Part shown: piece after piece, positions 54,923-63,934 of the stretch
Layout: each line of letters starts with the position of its first letter
Position numbering within the stretch: the stretch's first letter is position 1
Source of the DNA: Paracoccus thiocyanatus
GTDB lineage: Bacteria > Pseudomonadota > Alphaproteobacteria > Rhodobacterales > Rhodobacteraceae
Direction: 5' to 3'
Assembly (NCBI RefSeq): GCF_900156255.1
Contig: NZ_FTMK01000008.1
Span: 62,001 to 126,000, forward strand
Length of the DNA: 64,000 nt
Notes under the pieces: model-generated
Told to the model about the DNA's origin: nothing
The model's database searches: none
Seen by the model: only the letters and a program-made list of their open reading frames with translations
Position numbers and translations under genes: made by a program

Positions 54923-57801
54923 CAGGCTGTCTCCTCTTTGGGTTCGGCGGGGCGGGCGCGCGGGGCCACGCGCAGCGATTGGTGGGCGATGGCGATCAGC
55001 ATCAGCACGATGGCCCCCAGCACCAGCGCGAAGACGCCGAAATCGAACAGCATCGCGGTGGAAAAAGGCACCTGGCCGATCAGCGGCAGGTCGAGATAGC
55101 GCGCATGCGCGCTGAGGAAGGGATAGCCAAAGATCCACGACCCGGCCCCCACCGCGGCCGCGATGGTCAGCCCCGCCGCCATCCAGCGCACCGGCAGCAC
55201 GACGATCCGCGCCTCGACCCAGCGCACATTGGCGGCGACATATTGAAGCAGCAGCCCGATGGCCAGGGTGACGCCGGCGGCAAAGCCCCCGCCCGGCAGG
55301 TCATGGCCGCGCAAGAACAGATAGGCGGCCAGCGCGATGATCGGCGCGAACAGCCATTGCATCAGCACCGAGGGCACGAAGAGATAGGCTTCCAGCGCCT
55401 GTTCTTCGGCATCAAGCTGCGGGCGCGGGCGCTCGACGCTTTCCGGCGCGGGGCGGAAGCGGCGCAGCAGCGCATAGACGGTCAGCCCGACCGTGGCCAG
55501 CACGGTGATTTCGCCGAAGGTGTCGAAGGCGCGGAAATCGACCAGGATGACATTGACGACATTGGTGCCGCCGCCCTCGACATAGGCGTTGCGCAGGAAC
55601 CAGTCCCCGACCGAGGCGCCGGGCGCGGTCAGCAGCACCGCCAGCGCCAGCGCGGTCATGCCGGTGCCGCAGGCCACGGCGATCAGCAGGTCGCGGGCGC
55701 GGCGCGACCGCGAGACAAAGCTTTGGTCGCCGGGGATTTCCTGGTCGCGCTTGGGCAGCCAACGCAGGCCCAGAAGCAAAAGCGCGGTGGTCGCGATCTC
55801 GACCAGAAGCTGGGTCACGGCCAGGTCGGGCGCCGACAGCCAGACAAAGGTGGCGCAGGTCACAAGCCCCGCCCCGCCCATCAGCACCAGCGCCGCGAAA
55901 CGGTGATACTTGGCCTGCCAGGCGGCGCCCACGGCGCAGGTGCCGCCGACCAGCCACAGCAGGGCAAAGACCAGCTCGCTGGCGCCGATCTGCGGCATCG
56001 GCACGTTCCAGTCCAGCCGGCGCAGGACGAACCATGCCCCCGCCAGCGCCAGCAGCACCTGCACGCGCAGTTGCGCCTGAAGCCCGGCGGTGGACAGCAC
56101 GCGCAGCGCCAGCCGCGGCAGGCGGATGGTCAGGGATTGCAACAGCCAGTCGAAACCGCGGGCGAAATCCAGCCGGCGCAACAGCCGGGTGCCGTCCTCG
56201 CCCGAATCGATCAGCCGCCGCGGCAGCAGATAGATCAGCGCCCCCAGCCCCATCGCGATCATGCTCATGACCAGGGGCGCGTTGATGCCGTGCCAGATCT
56301 TCAGGCTGAAGCGCGGCAGGTCCGGCCCGACCACCGCCAGGCTGGCGGTTTGCAGCCAGGTGCCCAGCACCTGCTGGGGAAACATCCCGACCGCAAGGCA
56401 GATCGCGACCAGGATCGCCACCGGCAGGCGCATCAGCAGCGGCGGCTCGTGCGGTTCCTGCGGCAGGTCGGTGGCCGGCGGGCCGAAGAACACCGTGACG
56501 ATGAAACGCAGCGAATAGGCGGCGCTGAACGCCCCGGCCACGACCGCGACAATGGGTGCGAAACTGTCAAGCGAGCCACCATTGTTCCAGACATAGGTCG
56601 CCTCGAAGAACATCTCCTTGGACAGGAAGCCGTTCAGCAGCGGCACCCCCGCCATGGCGCCCGAGGCGATGATGGCCAGCGCCGCCGTGACCGGCATGGC
56701 GCGCGCCAGGCCAGACAGGCGGCGCATGTCGCGCGTGCCGGTTTCGTGGTCGATGATGCCGGCGGCCATGAACAGCGATGCCTTGAACACCGCGTGGTTG
56801 ACGATGTGAAACACCGCCGCGACCAGGGCAAAGGGCGTGCCGATCCCCGCCAGCGCGGTGATCAGCCCCAGATGGCTGATGGTGGAATAGGCCAGCAGCC
56901 CCTTGAGGTCATGGCGGAACAGCGCCACCACCGCCCCCAGCAGCAGCGTGGTCAGGCCGATGCCGGTGACGATCTGGAACCACAGATCCGTGCCCCCCAG
57001 CGCCGGGTGAAAGCGCAACAGCACGAAGACCCCGGCCTTTACCATGGTCGCCGAATGCAGATAGGCCGAGACCGGCGTCGGCGCCGCCATGGCGTTGGGC
57101 AGCCAGAAATGGAACGGGAATTGCGCCGATTTGGTGAATGCCCCCAGCACGAACAGGATCAGCACCACCGGATAAAGCCGGTGGCCGGTGATCTTCGCCC
57201 CGGCGGCCAGCACCGCGTCCAGGTCATAGCTGCCGGCGATCTGGCCCAGCAGGATCATGGCCACCATCAGGCACAGCCCGCCCGAGGCGGTCACGATCAG
57301 CGACATCCGCGCCCCGTCGCGCGCGTCCTGGCGCTGGAACCAATAGCCGATCAGCAGGAACGAGACGATGCTGGTCAGTTCCCAAAACACCACCAGCATG
57401 ATGATGTTGCCCGACAAAAGCAGCCCCGACATGGCCCCGCAAAAGGCCAGAAGGCTGGAATAAAGCCGCGGCGCGGGGTCGTCGGGCGACATGTAATAGC
57501 GCGCATACAGGATGACCAGAAAGCCGATCCCCGCCACCAGCACCATGAACAGCCAGGAAAACCCGTCGATGCGGAACGTCAGGTCAAGGCCGATGGAACT
57601 GACCCAATAGACCGTCCCGGTGATGTTTTCCCCCCCGGCCACGGCGGGATAAAGAACGCCCAGGATCACCAGCGAGACGATCATCGTCAGCCCCGCCAGC
57701 CAGGCTTCGGCATTGCGCGCCCGAATGGGCAGCGTTGCCGCAAGGGCGGCCGACACGAAAGGCGTCAGAACAAGCATGAGCAACAGGTTCTGTTCGACCA
57801 T
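54922..57801 (-). CDS. phaA: Mrp/Pha Na+/H+ antiporter fused A-B subunit
   Basis: A 959-residue protein. The first about 760 residues are MnhA (NuoL-like, with PFHFWLPNAMAAPTPVSAYLHSATMVKAGVFVLLRFHP and HIVNHAVFKASLFMAAG). The last about 200 residues are the MnhB domain (PSVLMQWLFAPIIALAAYLFLRGHDLPGGGFAAGVTLAIGLLLQYVAANV). The A and B genes are joined in one frame, the group 2 arrangement. It is the first gene of six (A'B-C-D-E-F-G). The ATG at 57801 has AAGGAACACG and a promoter 33 bp upstream. Confidence 0.95.
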   Translation of the reverse strand: MVEQNLLLMLVLTPFVSAALAATLPIRARNAEAWLAGLTMIVSLVILGVLYPAVAGGENITGTVYWVSSIGLDLTFRIDGFSWLFMVLVAGIGFLVILYARYYMSPDDPAPRLYSSLLAFCGAMSGLLLSGNIIMLVVFWELTSIVSFLLIGYWFQRQDARDGARMSLIVTASGGLCLMVAMILLGQIAGSYDLDAVLAAGAKITGHRLYPVVLILFVLGAFTKSAQFPFHFWLPNAMAAPTPVSAYLHSATMVKAGVFVLLRFHPALGGTDLWFQIVTGIGLTTLLLGAVVALFRHDLKGLLAYSTISHLGLITALAGIGTPFALVAAVFHIVNHAVFKASLFMAAGIIDHETGTRDMRRLSGLARAMPVTAALAIIASGAMAGVPLLNGFLSKEMFFEATYVWNNGGSLDSFAPIVAVVAGAFSAAYSLRFIVTVFFGPPATDLPQEPHEPPLLMRLPVAILVAICLAVGMFPQQVLGTWLQTASLAVVGPDLPRFSLKIWHGINAPLVMSMIAMGLGALIYLLPRRLIDSGEDGTRLLRRLDFARGFDWLLQSLTIRLPRLALRVLSTAGLQAQLRVQVLLALAGAWFVLRRLDWNVPMPQIGASELVFALLWLVGGTCAVGAAWQAKYHRFAALVLMGGAGLVTCATFVWLSAPDLAVTQLLVEIATTALLLLGLRWLPKRDQEIPGDQSFVSRSRRARDLLIAVACGTGMTALALAVLLTAPGASVGDWFLRNAYVEGGGTNVVNVILVDFRAFDTFGEITVLATVGLTVYALLRRFRPAPESVERPRPQLDAEEQALEAYLFVPSVLMQWLFAPIIALAAYLFLRGHDLPGGGFAAGVTLAIGLLLQYVAANVRWVEARIVVLPVRWMAAGLTIAAAVGAGSWIFGYPFLSAHARYLDLPLIGQVPFSTAMLFDFGVFALVLGAIVLMLIAIAHQSLRVAPRARPAEPKEETA

Positions 57802-57833
57802 CGTGTTCCTTGTCAGGCTGGGAATGTGCGCCG

Positions 57834-57863
57834 ATAATAGACGGGCGCCCGCCGAAAACACAA
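57834..57863 (-). promoter_or_regulatory. sigma70-like promoter of the pha operon
   Basis: On the minus strand TTGTGT (57858-57863), 18 bp, TATTAT (57834-57839). The -10 box is a near-consensus match, the spacer is GC-rich, and a leader of about 25 nt precedes AAGGAA and the ATG. Confidence 0.65.
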
Positions 57864-57947
57864 CCGATCCGGTCGAGAAAAGCCCCGAAAAAAACTCGGA
57901 TCAGCAATATTTTATCGACGCTGCGGCGAACTGCCCCGGCCCGGCGC

Positions 57948-59198
57948 TTAGCCGTCGCGGATTCGCGTCACCTCGCGCATCTGCCCCCCGGTCACCAGCA
58001 CCTCGGCCGGCATGGGATGGCTGATGAAATGCAGCGGGCTGGCCGTCGGCCCATAGGCGCCGCAGCCATGGATGGCGAGCAGGTCGCCCTCGTCCAGCCG
58101 CGGCAGCAGGACGCCGCCCCCCAGCTTGTCGATCGAGGTGCAGAGCGGCCCGGATATGTCTTGCTTTTCCTGGGGCCGGGTGCCGCTTTCATCGCCACCG
58201 ACGCGGTGCATGACGTAGTTGCGCCGCAGCACCATGCCGAAATTGCCCGAGGCGGCCAGGTTGGCATTCAGCCCGCCGTCGCAGATGGCGATGCGGGTGC
58301 CGCGCGATTGCTTGACCGAGACGACGCGGGTCACGAACCAGCCCGCCGGCCCGACCAGGTAGCGGCCCAGTTCCAGCACCAGCCGGGTCGCGGGAAAGCG
58401 CGCGGCAAAGGCGCCCAGTTCCGGCCCGATCCCGGCGGCGATCTCGGCCAGGTCCAGCGCGTTGTCGCCGGGATGATAGGGGATGCCCAGTCCGGCGCCG
58501 AAGATCAGCTTTTCCGGGCGCAGGTCCAGCGCGGCGCAGGTGTCGGAAAACACCTGCATGAAGATGCGCCAGTTTTCGCAGATCGCCTGGGATTTCAGGC
58601 ATTGCGTGCCGGAATAGATGTGCAGCCCGATGATGCGCAGGTTCGGCAGGGCGGCGATCTGCGGCAGGATCTCGTCCGCGTCCTCGACATCGACGCCGAA
58701 GGGGCTGGGCCGGCCGGCCATCTGGTCACCGAAGCCCTTGGGCACGCGCGCGGGCGCCAGGCGGATCAGCACCGGCTGGACGCGGCCCAGTTCGGCGGCG
58801 ACGGCATCGGCCAGCCGCGCCTCGCGCAGGCTTTCCACGACCAACTCGCCCAGGCCCGCCCGGATGGCGGCGCGCAGTTCCGTTTCGCGCTTGGCCGGGC
58901 CGGTAAAGCTGATCTTCGCCGCATCCCAGCCCGCCTCGCGCGCCAGCGCCAACTCGCCCCCCGAAGAAATGTCGAGGCAGTCCAGCCGGTCCCGCATCCA
59001 GCCCAGCAGCGCGGGATTCGGATTGCTTTTCACCGCGAAGCTGACCGCGAACCAGCGCCCCAGATGCGCGCGCAGATGCGCCAGCCGGGCCTCGATTTCG
59101 TCGGTGGCATAGACATAGGCCGGCGTGCCGAAGCGCGCCGCCGCCCCGGCCAGGTGGCGGTCAAGGTCGGCGGCCAGGTCAGTCAAGGGACTGCACAT
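57948..59198 (-). CDS. type III PLP-dependent decarboxylase (carrier-protein system type)
   Basis: A 416-residue alanine racemase-fold decarboxylase. PLP lysine K57 in FAVKSNPNPALL, an SGGEL turn (LDISSGGELALA), PYHPGDNALDL and the C-terminal dimer motif SGPLCTSIDKLGG and GDLLAIHGCGAYG. It matches the branch that works with acyl carrier proteins: BtrK (decarboxylates glutamyl-BtrI) and the exosortase A-associated decarboxylase. It starts 20 bp inside the end of an ACP gene, strong support for a carrier-bound substrate. A diaminopimelate or ornithine decarboxylase is less likely from the context. Confidence 0.85.
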   Translation of the reverse strand: MCSPLTDLAADLDRHLAGAAARFGTPAYVYATDEIEARLAHLRAHLGRWFAVSFAVKSNPNPALLGWMRDRLDCLDISSGGELALAREAGWDAAKISFTGPAKRETELRAAIRAGLGELVVESLREARLADAVAAELGRVQPVLIRLAPARVPKGFGDQMAGRPSPFGVDVEDADEILPQIAALPNLRIIGLHIYSGTQCLKSQAICENWRIFMQVFSDTCAALDLRPEKLIFGAGLGIPYHPGDNALDLAEIAAGIGPELGAFAARFPATRLVLELGRYLVGPAGWFVTRVVSVKQSRGTRIAICDGGLNANLAASGNFGMVLRRNYVMHRVGGDESGTRPQEKQDISGPLCTSIDKLGGGVLLPRLDEGDLLAIHGCGAYGPTASPLHFISHPMPAEVLVTGGQMREVTRIRDG

Positions 59199-59415
59199 AG
59201 GCCAGGATGGCGTCCACCGTGTCGAAATTCTCCAGCGTCACGTCGCCCGGCTGCACCCGCACCCCGGCCTTGTCCTCGACAAAGGCGATCAGCCCCACCA
59301 TCGCCACCGAATCCAGCATCCCGGTCGAGAAAAGCTCGGTATCGCCGTCCAGCGGCGTGTCGATGTTCAACTCGCTGCGGATATGGCGGATCAGGTCGTC
59401 CTTGCTGAGGCTCAT
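59179..59415 (-). CDS. acyl/aminoacyl carrier protein (phosphopantetheine-binding)
   Basis: A 78-residue carrier protein. The phosphopantetheine site is S36 in STGMLDSVAMVGLI, where many ACPs have DSL. It is preceded by a typical helix 1 (KDDLIRHIRSELNI) and ends YVQSLD. It overlaps the decarboxylase start by 20 bp and lies 19 bp downstream of the AMP ligase. It is therefore the carrier of the amino acid or acyl group that both neighbours act on. The start at 59415 is the only ACP-length choice. Confidence 0.9.
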   Translation of the reverse strand: MSLSKDDLIRHIRSELNIDTPLDGDTELFSTGMLDSVAMVGLIAFVEDKAGVRVQPGDVTLENFDTVDAILAYVQSLD

Positions 59416-59434
59416 GGATTCAATGCCTTTCTGG

Positions 59435-61006
59435 TCAGTTCTGCAATGCCGCCTTGGCGGCGGAAATGATGGCGGGGCGGTCCAGCTTGCCGCTGGCGGT
59501 GCGCGGCATGGCGGCCGGCCAGGAATGATAGCGCTGCGGGCGCATGTAATGGGGCATGGCGCGGGCGCAATGCGCGGCAAGCGCGGCCTCGTCGCCCTGC
59601 GGCAGATAGGTCACGACGGCATGGACGGCCTGGCCCAGTTGGGCATCCTCGACCCCGAAGGCCACCACGTCGGTGACATGACCGCTTTGCGAGATCGCGT
59701 CCTCGACCTCGGTCGGCGACAGGCGAAAGCCCAGGGTCTTGATCATCTCGTCCATGCGGCTGACGAACCACAGGTCGCCATCTTCGTCCACGCGAACCAG
59801 GTCGCCCGACCAGACCACCGGCTGATCGCCCAGCAGATGCGCCAGTTCCGGGCAGGGGCGGATCTTCTGCGCCGTCACCTCGGGCTTTTCCCAATAGCCC
59901 ATGCTGACCAGCGGCCCGGCATGGACCAGCTCGCCCTGTTCGCCGGGGCCGGCCACGCCCTGGCCGTGCTTGACGGCAAAGACCTGCGCGTTCGGGATCT
60001 GCCGGCCGATCGAGCCCATCTTGGCGGCGAATTTCGCCGGCGGCAGATAGGTCGAGCGGAACGCCTCGGTCAGCCCATACATCAGGTAGATGTCGACGCC
60101 CGGAAACACCTGCGGCAGCAATTCCAGGATGTTCGGGGGGATCTTGCCGCCGGTATTGGTGATGCGCCGCAGCGCCGGCAATTCGGTCGGCCGGTCCACC
60201 AGCAGCCGCACGATCTGGTTCCACAAGGGCGGCACCCCGGCGATTCCCGTCACCGATTCGGCCTTGGCCATGCGGATGATCTCGGCCGGCATGGTCAGCG
60301 GCTGGTGCACAACCGTCCCGCCGGTCAGCAACATGGTGGTCAGCTGGTTCAGCCCGGCGTCGAAACTGTAGGGCAGCACCGAAAGCAGCCGGTCGCTTTC
60401 GTCCAGCCCCAGGTAGTCCGCGACCGAGATGGCGCCCACGCGGATATTGCGATGGCTGAGCATCACCCCCTTGGGCGCGCCGGTCGAGCCCGAGGTGTAG
60501 ATGATCATCGCCAACCCGCGCGGGTCGGATTCGTCGGGCGCGGACGCAAGGTCGGCGGCAAGCGGCCCCCAAGGGTCCGCGCCCTGGACAAGGCCCTCGG
60601 CCTTGCCCTGAACAAGATAGGCCGTGCCCTGGGGCAGGGCATGGTCGCCCGCCAGCGCCTCTAGCACCTTGGCGGGCAGGATCGCGGCGCGCGCCCGGCT
60701 GTCGCGGGCGACATAGGCCAGTTGCGCGGGGGTCCAGCGGATGTTCACGTTGACGACGACCGCGCCGATCTTCCAGGCGCCGAACATGGCCGCGACCTCG
60801 TCGATGCCCTTGCGCAGATGCACGATCACCCGGTCGCCGGGGCGGATGCCGCGCCGGACCAGCCAGTCGGCCACGCGCCCCGCCTCGGCCGCGAGTTCGG
60901 CGAAGCTGACCGAGCGGCCCTGGTCCACCGCGGCGATCTTATCCGCGCGGGCGGGCAGGTTGTCGGCCAGCAGGCGCCACATGCTGCGGTCGAAATCGTC
61001 ACTCAT
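59435..61006 (-). CDS. AMP-forming acyl/aminoacyl ligase (exosortase-associated type)
   Basis: A 523-residue adenylate-forming enzyme. Core A3 IIYTSGSTGAPKGVM, A5 YLMYGLTEAFRS, A7 VWSGDLVRVDEDGDLWF and A10 TASGKLDRP with the catalytic Lys are all present, so activation and transfer should work. It probably activates an acid and loads it on the adjacent ACP. The family signature resembles the acyl-CoA ligase of exosortase A loci, but the ATP-activated substrate cannot be read from sequence. It overlaps the acetyltransferase gene by 8 bp. Start ATG at 61006 gives MSDDFDRSMWRLLADNL. Confidence 0.85.
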   Translation of the reverse strand: MSDDFDRSMWRLLADNLPARADKIAAVDQGRSVSFAELAAEAGRVADWLVRRGIRPGDRVIVHLRKGIDEVAAMFGAWKIGAVVVNVNIRWTPAQLAYVARDSRARAAILPAKVLEALAGDHALPQGTAYLVQGKAEGLVQGADPWGPLAADLASAPDESDPRGLAMIIYTSGSTGAPKGVMLSHRNIRVGAISVADYLGLDESDRLLSVLPYSFDAGLNQLTTMLLTGGTVVHQPLTMPAEIIRMAKAESVTGIAGVPPLWNQIVRLLVDRPTELPALRRITNTGGKIPPNILELLPQVFPGVDIYLMYGLTEAFRSTYLPPAKFAAKMGSIGRQIPNAQVFAVKHGQGVAGPGEQGELVHAGPLVSMGYWEKPEVTAQKIRPCPELAHLLGDQPVVWSGDLVRVDEDGDLWFVSRMDEMIKTLGFRLSPTEVEDAISQSGHVTDVVAFGVEDAQLGQAVHAVVTYLPQGDEAALAAHCARAMPHYMRPQRYHSWPAAMPRTASGKLDRPAIISAAKAALQN

Positions 61007-61556
61007 TCGCGGGGGCCTTCTTCTTGGCGGCAAAGATCGGCAGGCTGGGATAGATCCTGGCCGGAGAGCCGATCACCACCGAATCGGGCGGCACATTGGT
61101 CGTCACCGCGGTATTGGCGCCGATCCGCACCCGGTCGCCGATGGTGATCGGCCCCAGCACGCAGGAATTGACGCCGATGAACACGTCGTCGCCGATCACC
61201 GGCGCGCCGGGACCCATATTGGTGCCGATGGTGACGTTGTGCATCACCCCGCAGCGGTCGCCGATCACCACGTCGGGATGGATCGACAGCGAGCCCTCGG
61301 CATGGATGATGTGGAAATCGCGGCCCAGTTGCACCTGCGGCGGGATCCAGACCTTGGTCACGTTCAGCACCAGGATCTTCATCAGCGCATAAAGCTTGCC
61401 CGCCAGCCAGCGCGCCTGCGGGTTCCGCCGCTCCAGGGCCCAGCGGCCATAGCGGTGGACGGCCAGCGACACGAAGGCAGGCTCGGTCAGCGAGCGGCCG
61501 TGTCTTTCATAGTCGTCGCGCAGAGTTTCGAACATCACCATGCACTTGTTAATCAC
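60999..61556 (-). CDS. left-handed beta-helix acetyltransferase (serine acetyltransferase-like)
   Basis: A 185-residue hexapeptide acyltransferase. N-terminal helices (FETLRDDYERHGRSLTEPAFVSLAVHRYGRW) as in CysE-like and VatD-like enzymes, then HIIHAEGSLSIHPDVVIGDRCGVMHNVTIGTNMGPGAPVIGDDVFIGVNSCVLG. The His in HNVTIG is the likely base. It could acetylate a sugar or an amine from acetyl-CoA. Start is GTG at 61556 or ATG at 61541 or 61535; no clear ribosome site helps. It lies between a glycosyltransferase and the ligase, fitting glycan decoration. Confidence 0.85.
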   Translation of the reverse strand: MINKCMVMFETLRDDYERHGRSLTEPAFVSLAVHRYGRWALERRNPQARWLAGKLYALMKILVLNVTKVWIPPQVQLGRDFHIIHAEGSLSIHPDVVIGDRCGVMHNVTIGTNMGPGAPVIGDDVFIGVNSCVLGPITIGDRVRIGANTAVTTNVPPDSVVIGSPARIYPSLPIFAAKKKAPANE

Positions 61557-61582
61557 TTCGCGGAAAATCGGGTTGCCGGCCC

Positions 61583-61611
61583 CATATTCCGTTGTCGCGG
61601 CGCAAACTCAA
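61583..61611 (-). promoter_or_regulatory. candidate promoter before the acetyltransferase-ligase-ACP-decarboxylase genes
   Basis: On the minus strand TTGAGT (61606-61611), 17 bp, AATATG (61583-61588). If used it would start a separate transcript of the last four genes of the cassette. Weak match. Confidence 0.3.
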
Positions 61612-61619
61612 CCTGACTG

Positions 61620-62696
61620 TTAGGATACTTCCGGGGCCGGGTTGCGGGCCGTGGCGGCCGCGATCAGGTCCAGGGTGCGCCGCAACTGGTCCCATTCCAC
61701 CCGGTAGCCGCGGGCGGTGCCCGACCCCACCACCATGGCGTAATTCTGTCGCCAGCAATCCGTCAGCAGCTTGAGCGAGGTCGTCACCCGGTCCGCCGGC
61801 TGCAAGGTCAGCACCGTGCCGCCGGGGGCCATGGCGATGACGCCATGGGCAAGCTGGCTGCCCTCGACCCCGACGACCAGACGGGTCGCGCCGGCCGCCT
61901 GCGCCAGTTCGTCGGCATCCATGCGGTCGATGTAAAGCGTGGAAAATCCGTATTCGGCCTCCAGCCGCTCGGCGATCTCGGCCTCGTTCTCCAGGATGCG
62001 GGCATCGCCGCTGGCGCCGCGAAAGATGAAGACGCCGGGCCGCGGCGACGGATCGTGGCCGGCAAGGACGCGGGCGCGGTTTTCCTGCGCGCGGGCGCGG
62101 CGGTGGCTGTTGTTGTGCAGGTCGTCGAACAGGACCAGCTCGTCGAAATGCACGTCGCCGATGCGGCGGGGCGCCATGCCCAGCAGTTCCTCGTAGCGGG
62201 CGACATGGCCGCCCCGCGGGGGCGCCGAGGTGACGGGCGCGCCGGCGCCTTCGGCCAGCCGATAGGCCAGGCAGTCGTTCAAAAGCCAGTTGCCGAACCA
62301 GCGGTTGCCGATCCAGCTTTCGTAAAGCGCGCCCGACAGGCTTTCGCGGGGCCGCGAATAGGTCAGGCCGGAATGGCGGCGCTGGCGCAGGTGGCGGTCG
62401 GCCCCCCGCGCATGCAGCACCCCATCGACGAAATCCACGTCGCGAAACCGATAGCCCATCGTGGCGGGCGTGGGTTCGGCCGGGTTGCCGCGCATCTGCG
62501 CCAGGATGTCGGGCAGGGCGCCGAATTCGGTGCGGGCGATATGTTCGACCTGGTCGGGCAGCCAGATGCCCGGCGCGATCGCGGCCAGTTCCGGCGGGCA
62601 GATCTGCCAGCGCTCGACCGCGCCGGCAAGGAAATCCGCATGGCCGATGCCCAACAGGCGTCGCAGGCGGTTATGGATCGGTCTTAGCGAGGGCAT
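61620..62696 (-). CDS. GT61-family (DUF563) glycosyltransferase
   Basis: A 358-residue glycosyltransferase. The GT61 C-terminal features are visible: FIFRGASGDARILENEAEIAERL, FSTLYIDRMDADELAQAAG and VGVEGSQLAHGVIAMAPGGTVLTLQPADR. Bacterial GT61 enzymes add pentose or hexose to cell surface glycans. The start at 62696 gives MPSLRPIHNRLRRLLGIGHA; an upstream frame to 62846 looks non-coding. 63 bp separate it from the acetyltransferase. Its acceptor is unknown. Confidence 0.82.
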   Translation of the reverse strand: MPSLRPIHNRLRRLLGIGHADFLAGAVERWQICPPELAAIAPGIWLPDQVEHIARTEFGALPDILAQMRGNPAEPTPATMGYRFRDVDFVDGVLHARGADRHLRQRRHSGLTYSRPRESLSGALYESWIGNRWFGNWLLNDCLAYRLAEGAGAPVTSAPPRGGHVARYEELLGMAPRRIGDVHFDELVLFDDLHNNSHRRARAQENRARVLAGHDPSPRPGVFIFRGASGDARILENEAEIAERLEAEYGFSTLYIDRMDADELAQAAGATRLVVGVEGSQLAHGVIAMAPGGTVLTLQPADRVTTSLKLLTDCWRQNYAMVVGSGTARGYRVEWDQLRRTLDLIAAATARNPAPEVS

Positions 62697-62767
62697 GTCG
62701 GCTCGGCTGGCTGGGTCGGGTGGAGTTTGCGATCGCAGCGCCGCTGGTGCAAGCGCAGATCGACGCA

Positions 62768-63934
62768 TCAGCCCGGTTGCGGTTGCCCAAGCGCCGCCAC
62801 CAGCCTTTCCGCAATGGCGGCGTGGTCGCGGGCCGACAGGTGCCACAGGCAGGCGTCGCGGCGCGGATCGTCCAGGACCAGCAAAAGATTGGCCATGCCG
62901 CGCGCCGACAGCAGGTCCGAGGCGCGGCGATGCGCCTGGACCAGTTCGGGCCCATATTCGCCAAAGGCCAGCAGCACCATCGTCGCGCCGGGATTGTCGC
63001 CCAGGCGCGCGGCGGCGAAATCAGCCAGAGCCGGGCCGAAATCGCCGCCCAGTTCGGCCTTGTCGCCCCAGCCTTCCCCTGGATCCAGGTCCGAGCCGAA
63101 GACATTGGAACCCAGGGCGATGACGACGATATCCGCCCGGCGCTGGGGCAGGGCGGGCGCATCCGGGTCCCCCGGCAGGGCCAGGGAGTAAAGCCGCTCC
63201 ATCGTATGGGCGGGGTCGGCGCCGCCGTAATTGCGCAAAAGCCCGATGCCCGAGCGCGCGATCAGTCGATAATCCGAACCCAGCGCCGCAGCAGCCTGGG
63301 GTCCGAAACCGCGGCTGGTATCGGTGGCGGCAAAGATTTCCTCGGCATCGCAATCGCGGCGCTGCGCGGTGTTGCCAAAGCCGACCGTGTCGGAATCGCC
63401 GATGAACTCGATCAGCCGGGGCGGCGGCGGGGGCGGGGGCAGCGCCGCCGCCCCCTTGTCCAGGAAGAAGCCGCCGAAAGTCGCCGGCGCCGGGGATTCG
63501 CTGATCTTTTCCGCCCGGATGTCATGGACGCCGGGCGAAAGCCCGTCGATGCGCAGGTCCTTTCGGCCGGGGCGCGCAAGTTCGACTGCCTGGCCGTCCA
63601 GCGTGATGCGCCAGCGGTTGACCGCATCGTCGAAGCGCAGGGTGATCGCCGTCCCGGTGAACCGCGCCGAGGCGTGAAAGCCCGGCCATTCATGGCGCAG
63701 GCCCGGCCCCGCCGGGACCGATGCCGCGCGCCCCGTGATCGTGGCGGCAAGCGCCGTCAATCCGGGTTGGGGTTCAACCAGCCGCACCCGGATATCCGCG
63801 CCGTCGTCCAGGCGAAGCGCGGGAACCGGCGTGACCGGGCGCGGCGGGGCGGGCCAGGCATACCACGCCCCGGCGATGGCCAGCATGATCGCCAGGGCCG
63901 CGATGCCGATCCGCTCCGTCCATCCCCAGCCCAT
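62768..63934 (-). CDS. SGNH hydrolase with N-terminal beta-sandwich (CE2-like carbohydrate esterase)
   Basis: A 388-residue membrane-anchored protein: N-terminal helix (ERIGIAALAIMLAIAGAWYAWPA), a jelly-roll domain (WPGFHASARFTGTAITLRFDDAVNRWRITLDGQ), then an SGNH catalytic domain with the Ser in EFIGDSDTVGFGN, IALGSNVFG, and the Asp/His in LWHLSARDHAAIAERL. This two-domain order is that of CE2 acetyl esterases, which remove or transfer O-acetyl groups on sugars. ATG at 63934 chosen; TTG at 63985 is an alternative. First gene of the cassette. Confidence 0.8.
   Translation of the reverse strand: MGWGWTERIGIAALAIMLAIAGAWYAWPAPPRPVTPVPALRLDDGADIRVRLVEPQPGLTALAATITGRAASVPAGPGLRHEWPGFHASARFTGTAITLRFDDAVNRWRITLDGQAVELARPGRKDLRIDGLSPGVHDIRAEKISESPAPATFGGFFLDKGAAALPPPPPPPRLIEFIGDSDTVGFGNTAQRRDCDAEEIFAATDTSRGFGPQAAAALGSDYRLIARSGIGLLRNYGGADPAHTMERLYSLALPGDPDAPALPQRRADIVVIALGSNVFGSDLDPGEGWGDKAELGGDFGPALADFAAARLGDNPGATMVLLAFGEYGPELVQAHRRASDLLSARGMANLLLVLDDPRRDACLWHLSARDHAAIAERLVAALGQPQPG

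Noticed and set aside
54979-57837. 952-codon plus-strand frame antisense to the pha A-B gene
   Set aside because: His/Gln/Arg-rich mirror of membrane helices; phaA-B is unmistakable on the other strand.
57877-57895. A/T-rich run GAAAAGCCCCGAAAAAAACT as a possible terminator
   Set aside because: The stem is too short and imperfect to call.
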